The notes: generated from the letters alone by a model not told the origin. 64,000 nt of DNA from Enoplolaimus lenunculus (GCA_030248215.1 JASANG010000838.1:1-64000); one strand, 5' to 3'. Shown: positions 45,911-59,107, counted from the stretch's first letter. Made by a program: numbers and translations.

Positions 45911-47587
45911 AAGTCTGGTGTTGGGTATATACGTGTTGAAACGCCCCTGAAGCGTTTTTTCTTCGTAAAAATTTTAGCGGTTTGCCGGGTACAGAGATAA
46001 AAATACTTCAGCCCACATAAAATAAATTGTTATGTTATATTAAAGAAATATTGTCTGAAATTAAAGACGCGGCAATTTCGGCAGCAAAATTTTGCCCAAT
46101 TTCGCAAAATTTATCTGTTTAGCGGGTTTCGTTTTATTTTGTCACAACTTTCAGGAAAGAATTTTCGAAATTTCGCACAAAATTAGCGTAAAATCAAACC
46201 ACTTAACAATATAGTGGAGATTTTCGCTGAAATTAACTAATTAACAATCGTTTTTACTACCAAATTTCGCTTCACCTCTGGCTCCGCAAGTTTCGTTGAC
46301 CTCCGGCTCCGCAAGCGAAGTTTTATGTTGAATTTTAGCCGATAGTGTCAAAAATATTTTTTCGGCTTCTCTTTAAGAAATCTTAATTAACCGCTGACAA
46401 TTGCACCAAAATCAAAGCCAAACCCACTGAACGATATGATTTTAAAAATTTCACTACCGAAAATGCTGGAACCTCCGCAAGTTTTTATTTCTTTGAAGGT
46501 GAAACACACAGTATATAAAACGAAATATACAAGAAAACGGATTTTAAAGTATATGTCTCAAAGATCTGTACTTTTAAAAGTAAAAAAACCGCGAACGCAT
46601 CCAAATCTATTTAACATTTTGAATGAATTAAACAACTTCATTTCAAATCGAAAAATTGCAGCACGCCTGTTATGAAAAATTGTGTGTCTAAGTCGTGATT
46701 CACACCTAAGAAATGAACACCAATTTTCACAGGAACGGATATCCGGTTACACCCTGGTAATAGCAGACTTGAAGTATTTTCACTTATTCTCAGTCGGTTT
46801 TCAATCATAAATGATTCGATTTCGAAAATGTTTGTATTTGAGCTTTGTACATAATTACCCCGTCAGTATTGCACACCCAAATTTGAGTTATTTATAAGTG
46901 TTTTTTGAGGTTTTACTGAAAAAATTGTTAAAAATTTTCAATATTTACAGATCATTAGATACACTTTGAACAGTTCCCGCAACAAAATACCAAAAACGCA
47001 AAATGCTAACAAAAATATACACGGATTAGCAAACAATATTCTTACTTAACAAATGCAGTATCAATCGTTCTTTTGGCCCATGTTACGCTGAGGGCCATCC
47101 CGCTGTCTCGGAACAACGGCAAGTAGGAGTGCAGCGGACAGCTGGGACAACGAGCAGCTGGGACAACGGGGCAGCTGGGACAACGGGACAGCGGGATTAG
47201 CTAAAAAGCCAAAACCTATACCTAAGCGTATTTAGCGTCCTGCCAAATTTTAACTAGGCATACAGGCAATGCTCTTGCGAAATGAGGCACTAAAAGTCCG
47301 AACTTACCGCTACCAACCAGGTTTCGACCGGATGCTAATTTTGCAAGATACCGGAGCTGGATAATAAATTTTTACCGGAGCCTGATCTGAACTCCAGTTT
47401 TTCTATATCTAAACAACAGTTTAAGATTATTAGGGACGACGACCGCAAATATTCGGTATCATCCGAATAGTTTTTACAGAATACAGGAACCGGATGTCGG
47501 TTTTGCAAGTATTAAACCGGCACCGGATATACGGTCAATTTTTGCTACCGACGTACTTGCCAGACGAGAGACAAAGCACAAAAACGG
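45911..47587. other. Intergenic between convergent genes
   Basis: Bases 46075-46330 and 47310-47550 carry CCTCCGGCTCCG and ACCGGATG words of decayed hAT-like MITEs. A right end GGATATCCGGTTACACCCTG stands at 46737-46756. A 79-codon frame at 46436-46675 is Lys-rich with no domain; I do not call it. A short tandem array lies at 47130-47200. Confidence 0.5.
47130..47205. repeat. Short tandem array, 17-bp unit
   Basis: Three to four copies of CAGCTGGGACAACGGG with small changes, GC-rich in an AT-rich setting. Confidence 0.85.
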
Positions 47588-50500
47588 TCAGTCAAATTTA
47601 ATCAGCATTTCAGCGTCACTTTTCTGTCGTGAACCATTTCTTCCTGTTACCTCGCTGTAACCGCCAGTTCCATCAAACACACCACGTGACCTTTCGTCTC
47701 CTTGCATTCCTGATTCACAAGGGTTTCCTTCTACTCCTACGACACAACCTTCCTCCATCAATTCCATTACTGCATTTGCCAACTGTGACGCATCGCGCAC
47801 ATTCAAGTAACATTGATCACTTAACACTGCATCGATTAGTGTTTCATCAAAACAATCCAGCAACTGTTTGCGCAATTTTGCAGTTTCAGTTTCTGACCGA
47901 GCACCAGACGGACATGGATCTGGCACGTTGCTATCAAGATCGACAATCGTGTTGTTCGGCATACTGCAGCAATAAAAAAGAATTAATTATTGCACTCTGA
48001 GTAACAGCATGAGTTGGCGATGACACTCAGACAACAATAGGAAACGCATCGGGTTTGAATGTATTAATGTGCCACTGCATGCGTTTAACTCTTTGGATGA
48101 TACAAACCACTTTGGATTGTAAGGGGGTCTATCAATAAAAACATAATCTGCATGTTTATTGTCAATAAATCAAACATTAATTAAAATTTTTAACAGGCCA
48201 GGCCAAATGACGCAATACATAAAGTTTCAGCTTAAATTCGATCAGTAAAAGCTTCTTTATCCTTAATTAAGCGGTATAATTTTAAGCCTTAATAAATTAA
48301 AAAATTTTCACAGCGACGCTTGAAATTAATAATAAATTTTCAACACGACAGAAACATAAATTTATTCGAATGTCCAAATTTTCAAATTTAAATAACTCTT
48401 ACCCAAAGTCACGCACGAACCCAGACCGCCAGTACGCGGCCGAAAATTGTGGCTCCGACTGAAACGTGCGTCTACTTGGTTCATGCCTTCTGGTGCTTCC
48501 TGCTCCAGGATAAAATGTTCCACTGTGAGTAGCCACCACAGGCCTTAGAGAGGTCACACTGGTCGACGCCCTGCAATTATTGCTGCTACCACCAACTTGA
48601 TCATTCCCGGGAACTTGAAACGGTTGACGTTGTTGAAATGCAACGTCAGTTACAGACGTCGCCCCGTGTGGCTCAAAATTACCTTTTAAGCTGCTTTCGT
48701 TTTTGTATTCTGTCGCTTTAGCTTTCGTAACGACCTGACTTGGCAAATTGCGTTCGACAACCGCAGCTGGCAGCTCCTTTCCCATATTATTTCTGCTCTT
48801 TGGCTGCTTAACAATTCGCACTGGTTCTAAATCGTCTAAATTCATCTTCACAGTATGATCGATTACCGATTTCTTCAGCCCGCAAGACTGTTCGCTCCTC
48901 TTCAAATCGTTCAATATTCCGCTAGATAACGACGGATGTTTTTGAGCCGCTTTTAATTGTTCAGCAGCCAACATACTAACGCTCTGGTTTCGTTCTCGAA
49001 TTTCTTCCTCACTGTCATTATCAGCCTCAGCGCTGGGAACAGAAGACTGACCAATTCCCCTCGTAAACTTACTGACAGCACTTTCAAACAAAGCTAAATC
49101 ATCCACTGGAGCGCTGCATGTAAAATTATTTTCGGCCCGAACAGATAGCCATGTTCCGCGATGGTCACGCTCCACTACATTATTGACAGAAGCGGTCCCC
49201 TCAGATTCTCCAGTATTGCTCAGAAATATCTTTTCATTCTGTGTGGGATGAGAAACACCAGACGTATTTGAAATTTTCCCCTGAGCCTTACTGAGATCAG
49301 ATAAATCACTAGAACAAGGTGTATTGTCTGAAATATCCCAACGTAGTTCAAAACTCTGCTTGCCACGGTGATCTAAATTCCTTAGCTGACTAGGTTCATC
49401 ATAGCTGCTATGACTGAAGTTAGAGGCACTATTAGTAGTTGCAGTAGACTGTTCACGAGCGTTTTCAGTAAGCTTTTCACGGACTCGGTGCAGCATTTCT
49501 CCACTAGACAACGCAATAGGTCCGGACTGCCCTGGAGGAAATCGTAAAAAGTCATCTAGTGATACGTGCGCATGTCTTCCTAGCGGATCCGGAGCTGGTA
49601 AAAAATGGTCCCCTGCCATGGAGAAATTATATGGTAGCAATCTGAAAAAAACAAACGCAACTTTCAATCGCTGCCTTATCACAAACACAACTTCGTTGAT
49701 TTAACGGTTTTAAAAATCACAGGATCCACTTAGAATTTACTGTTTGTGTTGTTACTAAATTCAGAATTTCACTACCAAGATTTACATATCGTATTGCAGT
49801 GTTGCAACCGAGAAAACATTTGGTCGCAAGCGGAATCGGACTGAAATCCTGCCGGAACCGGAGTCGCAAGAAAAAATGACCCCCAGACACATTTTTATGA
49901 GGTCACATTTCTATATTACTACTGTATGAAAAATGACTTCCATTAAAAAGATACCCCGGTCATTTTTTACATGGCCAATACAGATACGAAATATTGACCC
50001 CCATGAAAAATTGACCCCGTTTCAATCTAGCCAAATGTTTCAGCAGTAATGACTAGTTGTTTACTAAATAAATGTGCTAAATACGTAAAGTTTACTGTAG
50101 TCACATTTTCAGAATCAGCGGAGCAGACCAGTCGGCATCGGAACCAAAATTTTATCGGAATTGTAGCCGGAATCAAAATTCCGCGGGAACGCTGCCCAGG
50201 GTGCAACCGGAATTACAATTTTCCCGAACGGAAATGATGGAAAATTCATAACGTCAAAAAATCATTTTAATTTTGTTTTTTGCAACATTGGTGAAATAAC
50301 CCTAGTTGTATATAGGTATTCACTTCATCTGCTCCATTTTAGATGTTCATACTTCATGGAGGCGAAATCTACCTTCGATGGTATATTTTCGGCAATCGTC
50401 AAGGTTTACATCTTTATTAATTATATTTATTTAATTTTTATCGTCATTTTTTAGCAAAAATCTTAATTTCCACGGACCAAAGTTTAATATAGGAATTTTT

Positions 50501-53500
50501 AATCGCGGTAAAAATTTGCCAGAACCGGAATTGGAAGGTAAAGAAATGCCGGAACCAGAATTCCGATTGCACCCTGACCTTGCTGTATTGTAATGTCGCG
50601 AGTAGAAATCGAAAACTACTACAATTCCAAGTATCTTGACAAACGGTGTCTATCCCGTAAAATCTTTATTAAGCAACGCCGACTTAAATCGCGATATGAG
50701 AGAAACACAACACACATTGTCAAATTAATGTGAAATAAAAGGTTAATTCAACTTAAGAACATACCGCCACCTAATGACTTCATCCCATTCCGGTTTTTGG
50801 TTCACATGATCACGGAACTGGTCGTTGGTTACGATTATTGCACCGTCTTTGGCAGCGATATCAAGAAGAAGGCTGGAAATGAACAACATCGCTCATTATG
50901 CAACATCAGATTTACAAAAGAGCATCTGCAACTTGCATTGAAGTAAAATGTTTGCCAGATTTGGAATTTTATTTGCGCTTTAATTTGTTACTTCACTCAA
51001 AATCCAAATTAGAAAACTTCAGGGTATATCACACTACTGCTGAACTCCTGAAGCTCAGCTAAACACACGAAAACTATTAACCAACCAACAATTACGATTT
51101 TATTTATGAACCCTGTAACCCAACTAACAATGGAAAGACATACGTGTCATCATGTTGTGTAATAAACTTTCGGCCGCCAACACTAGTATTGGTAGGAACT
51201 TCGCGGCTGTTCGCATGCATGACAAGTTTCATGTTCTCCAATTCATGAACAAATTCCATTCCTTCGACCTATACACACAGAATAAAGTTTCTAAAAATTT
51301 CAAGACTCCTACTTTCTTAAATTTTCAAGACATTGCCTTGTATTTCACACATTAATAGACTTAAAAAGCTCAGAAATTCATTTCTTAAATGGTTAAAATA
51401 TAAGTCGTATATTCAAGAAATTGTCATTGCCAATATATAGTAAACAAACTTCTTTCTTTCAACAAAAAGTTGTCTTATATTCAAGAAATAATTATATTCT
51501 TTATGTGTAAAAAAAGTTGCTCCGTTTATAATTTTAAGCGTGTATATTAGGAATCGAATTTCAAAAATATTTCGGGTTGAGCTCAGGCTCCCCCCATCCT
51601 AAGTTTACGTCTTGGACGTATGTTAGTTGTAAAATTAAGGTACTGAGTTGAGCTTTAGCCCCCAATTTTGAAGTTAGTGTCCATGGCAAATCTCTGTGTT
51701 TAAAGACAGGTTTGTCTTATATTTCTGAAATATTTTCTAACATTTCAGAAATATTTTTTTAATTGTTCATAAAACAAAGTTTTAAATTTAACAGATTTAT
51801 GTGTGAAAACTTTTACACCAATATTTCTGAAAAATTTAAAAAATACTCTTGAATTCAAGACATATATGTCTGGAGTCTGTATCGAGACATAATTGTGTTA
51901 AATTTCAGACAATGTTTCTTGAATACACGACAATTTATTTTGTGCATAGTTGTCCGTTAAAAATGTTTATTTTTTCATCCAATATCGCCACGTTTTCTCA
52001 AAGTTTCTTAATTCAAATTACTTTTACTCAACAAGCATATTTTCTTATTCAGTAATCACCAGAAATTTCAAACAAACCATTGTAGTGTAGAATGCGGCAC
52101 AAGTTGTAAAGTAAGGCATCAGAAGCTTTTGTCATCTCTACAGACTTAAAATAACAAAACATAACAGAATGAACTTCAAACAAATTAATTTTTATAAAAA
52201 CAATCAAGAATCTTACTTTATGTTTCCCTTTCTTCGCCACTCGAGGCACTGACCGCGGCAACACAACACGAACCATTTTAAAGCCTTTTCCGAGAAAGTG
52301 AAGAACAGCTACTAAAAGTCCTTTACCGTGGAAATTCAAGTTTCCCGTGAAACTAAAACGCAACACAAACAGTCACAACCGTTACGTAGTAAGACATTTA
52401 CCGAAACAGGTCATATCGTCAACAGCGAAGAATTTCAGTTTTGATCGCTTTCAGTTAACATATAAATACCAGTCGTAGTGGGACTACATGTACTGAGCGA
52501 AGCTCGAACCCACTTACGTAAGCAATTAAGCTAACATGTAAACTAGTTATTAGCGAACAATTCATTTATCGGTTTTGGATGTTTATAAACACTTTATTCA
52601 GATTATTCGCACCCAAAAACCCTTTGGCAACCCTAATAATTAGCGAAATATTGCAAAATGACCCAAGTTAGTCTTATCAATTAAGCTAATAATGCAAAGC
52701 TATTAGGTAACTGTAAAATTATCGGGTTAGAAAGTTTGTACACACTTTATTCAGATTCCTCGCACGCAAAAAACCCTTTATTGCTGAAAATTTGGGTTGA
52801 AACAATTATCCAAATTAGCCTGTAGCTAATTAACGGCTTAAAATTTTCAAATCACAATGCGACGTTAATACCACACAAACAAAAGAAAGTTTATCCAAAT
52901 CGGTTCCGCGGTTCTTGAGATTCTCTCCGGACGGACATCCACATTTCGACCCGAAAGTACAAAACATAAAACGCTTCGCGAAACTCCGAGCCTCGCTCCG
53001 AGCTTCACTTCGCTCAATTAGGTTACAAGCAATCTAATGTCAGCAATAAAGGGTTTTTTGGTGAGAAAATTCTAAAAAAATTGTCTACAAACAATCAAAT
53101 CCGATAATTGATTAGTTAGCCTATCTAATGTGCATATTAGCATAATTGACAAGCCTAAATTAGGACTTTTTACAATATTTCACAAATTATTAGGGTTACA
53201 AGCGATCTGATTTCAACAATTAATGGTTTTTGGGTGCGAAGAATGTGAATAAAGTGTCTACAAACCTTCAAAGCCAATAACAAAACAGTTAGCTAATAGC
53301 TAGTTTGCATATTAGCATAATTGATACGACTAAATTAGGACATTTTACAATATTTAACTAATTATTAGGGTTACAAGCAACCTAATTTCAACAATAAAGT
53401 GTTTTTGTGAGTGAGTAATCACAACAAATTGTCAACAAACCGTAAAAACCGATAATTGATTAGTTTACCAATATTTAACTGGCTTCTCAACATGACGAAA

Positions 53501-56500
53501 ATTTCTCGCAAACGCTAATAACAATAATTTTAAGTAATATTACTGACAACTTAACCAGAACTTGAAAGAAGCACAATTATATAAAATATAGATAATCTAT
53601 AATTCAAACTGTGATTAATATATATTTTATACATTAGTCACAGCTTCGGTTTACGATATCATGGACAGGTCGACAGTTAACATCCTTGAACAGCTTGCGT
53701 TGCCATGTATTGCGCACTCCTCGGAAGGTCCGACGCCATCCCTCATCAGCCGGAATCGGGTGAAACAAAGATCTGAACGGTAGACGAATGGTTTCCATAC
53801 GCGCGACATGCCTGAACCAATATAGCCGCCGCTTGAGGATCGACTCCGAAACGGTTTCCTTGATGCCCATTTGTCTGCGAACTTCGACGTTTGTAACGTG
53901 GTCACAGTAGGAGACGTGCAGTATCCAGCACAGCATTCGGTGGTCGAAGGCATCCAGTCGCCGCTCGTGGTTAGCCTTGATCGGCCACGTTTCACAGGCA
54001 TAGAGGAGCACCGGTCGAACGCAGGCCATGTAGATCCGGCGTTTCAGCTGTTTTGACAGGTTCCGGTTTCCCCACACACCTTTCAGCGCCAGCATGGCGT
54101 TGTACGCCTTTGCTATTCTGGTGCGGATTTCGTTAGACCCGTCGCCGGAAGAGGATATGGAGCTGCCAAGGTACCTGGGCCCCCCCAGGAAACGCCCCCC
54201 GGCGGAAATTTTCAAGCTGTGGAGAAGCCAGAGCATAATTGATAAGCCTAAATTAGGGTTTTTTACAATATTTCACTAATTACCAGTCGTCGTGGGTGTT
54301 CAAACAAAAAAGTTTATCAAAATCGGTTTAGCTATTCCTGAGATTTTTTCGGTCAGACAGACGGACGGATGGACATCCACCTTTCGACCCCAGAGTACAA
54401 AACGTAAAACGCTTCGCGAATTTCGCTTTGCTCAATTAGGGTTACAAGCAACCTATTTCAACATAAAGGAAGTTTGGGTGCGAAGATTCTGAAGAAAGGT
54501 TCTACAAAGTTCAAACCCAATAATTAAATAGTTAGCTAATAGCTAATTTGCATATTAGCATAATTGATAAACCTAAATTAGGAATTAGTGAAATATCTTA
54601 AAAAGCCCCAATTAAGGTTGAACCAATTATGCAGATTAGACTGTAGCTAATAAACGGCTTAAAATTTTAAAACACCAATGCGACGTTAACACCCCAGGAT
54701 GACAGGTTTTCAGACCAAAAAAAGTTTATCAAAATCGGCTCAGCGGTTGCTGAGATTCTTGTACCCACCCCCGTTTCATCTCTTCTCCACTACCGACACT
54801 TCACCACAAACCACAATATATAGGTCTTTTACTTACTGAAATCCCACATTCATTCCATCAATAAGAATCGGCCGGTATTCCCCAGGTGGCACCTTCTTGC
54901 TGCTGGTGTTTGCTTTGTTAATATCTGGAATCGGCGTCTAAAAATAAAATATAATATACAGTTAACTACGTTATTCAATCATGCCAGTCATCTGTATGCA
55001 GAAACAATATACATCAAAAGCAGTAAAATTTTGGCCATCCGCACTTTGCCGCACTTTGGCCTGCCAAAAAAACAACTTAATTGCCAAAAGTGAGAAACAT
55101 AAGTCTATACAAAGTAGCATTTGTCCGTTTGGTATGTGAATCGACTTGTTAAAAAGTATAGCATCTATCGCCAGTTGAGACTGACATACTCCTGCAATTG
55201 CAGATGTAAAACTTGGTACAGAAGTAAATCTAAGCAAATCTGAAAAATGTGTTCAACTTTAAAAATCACCATTATCTGGTTCCATAGTTACAAGACCTAT
55301 CACAAAACTGGTGACAGGTGTTACACATATTTGAGAATGCGAGTCTAAGCTACATGTGTTTTAATGTCAGCATAGCGTTAACAAATGGCAATCTGAACAT
55401 TTTCGAATTTCGTTCGTTAGCCCGATGCTATGTTGATTCTCGTGCCAAGACTGTCAAAGTTATTGTGAACGACGCATATGAGTATAAAATGAAAATATTT
55501 GAATAACAAACAAAATACAACAAAAACAATTATATATATAAACAGACCGTCAAATTGATTCTATTCAGATCGCTTCGTACATGCTCAACAGGATTTCCTA
55601 AAAAGTACAGGTAGAAAACACAACGTTCTTAATGTTCCTTTTTGTATTACGTAATCAAAATTCAGATTCTCAATTTGACGTTATCTGTTACTTGGTGAGA
55701 CGGGAGTTTTTGTTTCAAAAGTTACGTTTTTTTTTACTTGCTCTTTTCGAAACAGACCAACTAGGCTACTCGGATGTTAAAATGCAATAATTTCATAATT
55801 TCAGAGATCCCAACCAAAATACAATTTTAATCCTTAAAGCCTCGTTCACATATGCAACTTTTTTCAGCTAGAACTCGCAGCTGCCATTTGCACGTTTAAA
55901 TTTTTTCAGCTAGAATCTGTGGCTGCCTTTTTTGTATCATGGTTCCAACTATAACCCTTTGGATGGCTTACCTGATACTGGAATAAGTGCCGAAGTAGTA
56001 CGCAACGTCACAGGAACATGTGCGTAAATAATCTGTGGTGAATCAGAAGTAGATGAATTTGAATTCCTCTGTCTAGACAGATCATCTTTAATCGGTTGCT
56101 GTCCCTCGGTGATTCCGTCAACCTCGATAATTTCAACTTCTGAACTATCCATAACCTCATCACTGCTATTAGTTTCAATATCTGTCTGTCTACTTTGTTC
56201 GGAATTCCCCGGATCAAACAACGTATAACGTTCGTTTACTCGCACTTCTGGGCAGCAATCTCTAAGTGCTGCCCTATAGTCACCGTAATCACTCATTTCT
56301 TCTCCGGTAGGTTGGTTGCTGTTACACGCGTGACCTGACTTTTTAGCTTGTCGCTCTCCAGAGCTAGGCGAAACAGATGCTTGCCGTTTACTCGGCCCTG
56401 AAGCCAATGACGTTGAAACAGCTGGTCTTTGTGCTCTGCCTGGATTCTGCTTTGACCCACAGCCGGTTGTAGATGTGTCAATAGAAGAATAACTGTTAGC

Positions 56501-59107
56501 TGCAGCTACTCCTTCAACGAGAGGGTCAAGTTGATCAGAGTTGCCGGATGTAGCAGATACACAAATTGCTGTATCGGAGTTATCTAATAAACTGTTGTTT
56601 CTTTTCGGTTGAAGCCAAGATGACCATAAAGATAGCGTCTTCAGTACTGATAAGGCCAATCCACTGTAAACACAAGGATCAACAATTACACAACGCTTAA
56701 GTACAAATAGTGATAACCTATACAATATATATCTCAAATTATTTTTTCTTTCTAATTTAAAAAGCTCATAGAATTCATGAATCTAGCATTTCGATAGCAT
56801 AATCTGAAGTGAGGTGATTTTTCGTAGATGTCCCCGGATTCCACCTGGAGAATTTGATGGATGCGGGGTTAGAAATTCTGCAAGCTAAAAAATCAGGGAT
56901 ACAAATATATTTTTTTTGCAAATTTCTTTCATAATTTTAGCAGATTTATGCTTCGGTTTGCTATATTGAAATTTACAGGTAATGCAAAACCATTCTATAA
57001 CATGAGACGTAAAATAAACGAATTACATCGCACTTACTCAAACTCAGATTGCACAATATTTAAACCAGACGCTTCACGAATAAGAGAAATATAAGCATTT
57101 CGATCTTCTGTTGATCCAAAACGTTTGTCATCTGCATGAATACTGTCAAATAATCGCTTTAACATTGCAATAACACTACTAGTTTCCCAGTTAGCTCCAC
57201 TAGCCGTTATAGTACTTTTATGTTGATCAACCTCGAGGTGGACCTATGAAATAACAAAATACGAGTCTAACTAAATGTCTAAAATATACGTAATAGAAGA
57301 TCAACTGACAACCAACGACACCACATCTTAGATCCGGATATTTAAACAAAAAGTTAAACTTACGACCTGCTCACAGGTGCAATTTTTGCTCTAAAACTAG
57401 TTCTAGCAGCTGCAAATTATTCAATAGGATTCATGCTATTAAATTTAATACGCACGCGTGAACGCAGCTGTATGTCGCTTAAATATCTAGCACCTGTATT
57501 TTTACTGAACAACCGGAAACTGTGTTGCTCAGCGCTTCTTGAGATTAATTTTTAAGTATGAAAAGCCTTACAAGTCGAATTATAATAATCATTCGTAGAA
57601 GTGACAATTTTAACTTATGCTTGTTATTCATTCCAGTTGTCTGCAAACAGTTTATCAAGTTCATGTCAACATTCAGAATGAGAGTGGTTTTCTTGCAAAT
57701 ATTTGCAGCCGGAAGTAACTCGCGCATGTTGCAGCTGCAAGTTTTCGCTGCAAGCACTTACACGTGTGAACAGGGCTTAAATCACGCTAACTGAACATTA
57801 TTTGCTACAATAATGTTATAATTTTGTTTCTAAAAGGGTCTTAGTCACGGTCAAAACGGAATTGCATTATATCGAAATCGGAACAGTAAATTTATACAGG
57901 ACTCGGTAGCGGAACTGTTAATTTTGTGACTATACAGATAATTTATATTATATACATAACAAAATAATACATATAATGATTTATGTGTCTGTTGCCTGGC
58001 AACAATTTTGAAAACGTTAACTCAACAAATTGGCGACGATTTTTGGTTCTGTAAAGCTACACTACGGTCAATTTTTGTTATTTTCAAAATAAAACGGAAG
58101 TTGTGTGTGTTTAAATGTCGAGGGCAAGAAAGTTTTTATGCGTCATCTCAGAACAAGTATATACTAATGAACTTAAAATTTTAAAATTCCAATTCTGACT
58201 GATTGTGAATCGGAATCGGAACGCGATTCAATCGGAATTTAAATCCAGAATTTCCGTTGCATATTAACTGTGCTTCTTGAAGTACGTACTTATATCTATC
58301 ATTTCAAACAAACTAAATTCTCAGCGAAATATTGTGATTTAGAGCCAGATACCGCTTTTTTGCTGGAGCCAGATATTTAGTCGTACCCTATTATATAACA
58401 ATGTCAATATCGTTTAGCTTGCACCTTCTTCATCGGATCAGTTTGTTTACGTACATGTAGTATAATAGCAAACACCTAAAGTTTCAGCAAAAAATAGAAA
58501 ATACGATTTCTATAATAAAAATTTACCAAGAAATGTTTCTCAAGCGCAAGCAGCCAAAATTCTGTATTAAAGACGCTATTGTTCAACGTCGCCGGATAAC
58601 TGATTGTTTCTGATAATGCAGGCTGGTAGCAAGCTTCAACAAAGGACTAAAATAATAAGCAATATATATGGTAATCATTCATACCAACTAAATCTTGATA
58701 CGAATGTATTGTTATACACCAGCTGGCAAATTTAACAATGTTCCATTAGAAATACAAGTCTACTGAATAAGAATACGTACTTCGAAACATGAAAAACCAT
58801 TGCTTTTATGCCCAGCATGTTAACGATTATATATAGTTTTCGTCAAAACCGTTTGAAACAAAATAACTTTAAATACACATTCAATATGGTAAATGTTTCT
58901 CCATCATAAAAACAGACTTACCTTGGCTTGGGATACATTTCCGCCAGTTATTTTGACGACACGTTTTGTGGGACTGTTACTGTCTGGCGTTCCGCTCACT
59001 TGTATATTAGCATTAAACAATTCAGAAACTTTTATTTTAACAATATTAATGTCCGGATTTGTAATATCGATGTTTATACTAAATTCCAAAGTAACTAATG
59101 AGGACAT
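47588..59107 (-). CDS. NYN-domain RNA endonuclease, N4BP1/KHNYN-like
   Basis: Exons: 58922-59107, 58527-58646, 57038-57243, 56845-56877, 55972-56663, 54837-54924, 52217-52352, 51144-51268, 50765-50872, 48403-49641, 47588-47963. All phases agree; 1102 aa. The N terminus (about 1-170) resembles the KH-like part of N4BP1. A Ser/Gln-rich linker follows. The NYN/PIN nuclease (about 430-600) has PILIDGMNVGF, the paired Asp in THDD-type ITQHDDT, and IIVTNDQFRD, so the four acidic metal ligands known from Regnase-1 appear present. It ends with RLLPYNFSMAGDHFLPAPDP and LDDFLRF, as in Regnases. A long disordered region follows and a C-terminal helix set (LRKQLLDCFDETLIDAVL) matches the ubiquitin-like-binding CoCUN of N4BP1/KHNYN. 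Such proteins cut RNA, including viral RNA. Exon 6 uses TTCCAG before ATATT to keep phase. A 3' splice site, TTTCAG, lies 6 bases before the ATG. Confidence 0.9.
50197..50576. mobile_element. hAT-like MITE in intron of the NYN gene
   Basis: Ends CAGGGTGCAACCGGAATT and AATTCCGATTGCACCCTG. Flanks ACGCTGCC and ACCTTGCT agree at 5 of 8, a worn target duplication at best. 380 bp; lies in the intron between exons 9 and 10. Confidence 0.8.
51271..51949. mobile_element. ACACAGAATAAA-type MITE, copy 3, abutting an exon
   Basis: About 680 bp. The ends TACACACAGAATAAA and TTTATTTTGTGCATA are complementary. The interior resembles 23960-24200 and 39620-39890. The left end lies against exon 8 of the NYN gene: on the minus strand the T-rich tract and the AG of the 3' splice site come from the element's end. 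Confidence 0.75.
53499..53655. repeat. Repeat segment shared with 63567-63725
   Basis: Same-orientation match of about 157 bases, with GCACAATTATATAAAATATA and TTAGTCACAGCTTC words. It adjoins the LINE fragment here but not at the other site. Confidence 0.85.
53634..54200 (-). mobile_element. LINE fragment, RTE-like reverse transcriptase C-terminal part
   Basis: About 185 codons open in frame. They start RYLGSSISSSGDGSNEI and contain RPVLLYACETW, then LDAFDHRMLCWILH and RLYWFRHVARM, the typical end of an RTE/Craspedia-like non-LTR reverse transcriptase after the catalytic core. The catalytic domain and endonuclease are missing, so the copy is 5'-truncated and dead. The upstream join at 54190-54236 (a G-rich segment) is not LINE-derived and recurs near 63350-63400. 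It lies antisense-neutral, on the same strand as the host NYN gene, within its intron. Confidence 0.85.
57350..57785. mobile_element. MITE-like element with GCAGCTGCAA words
   Basis: GACCTGCTCACAGGTGCAA at the left and CACGTGTGAACAGGGCTTA at the right are loosely complementary. Interior GCAGCTGCAA words occur in both orientations. A sister end (AAGCCTCGTTCACATATGCA) is at 55843. In NYN-gene introns. Confidence 0.5.
57840..58265. repeat. Decayed hAT-like repeat in NYN intron
   Basis: Contains GGAATTGC, CGGAATCGGAACGCG and TTTCCGTTGCA words of the CCGGTTGCACCCTG family but without clear ends. Confidence 0.4.

Larger units (their letters stand above)
52550..54790. repeat. Satellite-like block in NYN-gene intron 6
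   Basis: Units of about 174 bp with GGGTTACAAGC, GCATATTAGCATAATTGA and CTAAATTAGGA words run forward at about 53019-53470 and in reverse at 52560-52830. A linker with AATCGGTT...GGACGGACATCCACATTTCGACC words occurs at 52860-52990 and 54300-54420. A LINE fragment interrupts the block. Such AATCGG-GCGG-GACGGACATCC linkers are widespread in animal repeats. Confidence 0.75.

Noticed and set aside
46436-46675. 79-codon Lys-rich frame
   Set aside because: Lies within decayed MITE sequence; composition reflects AT-rich DNA.
52049-52138. Exon-like minus-strand frame in the NYN gene (VEMTKASDALLYNLCRIL)
   Set aside because: Exons 52217-52352 and 51144-51268 already join in phase and match the Regnase fold without a gap; this piece would be an extra insertion and lacks a good donor.
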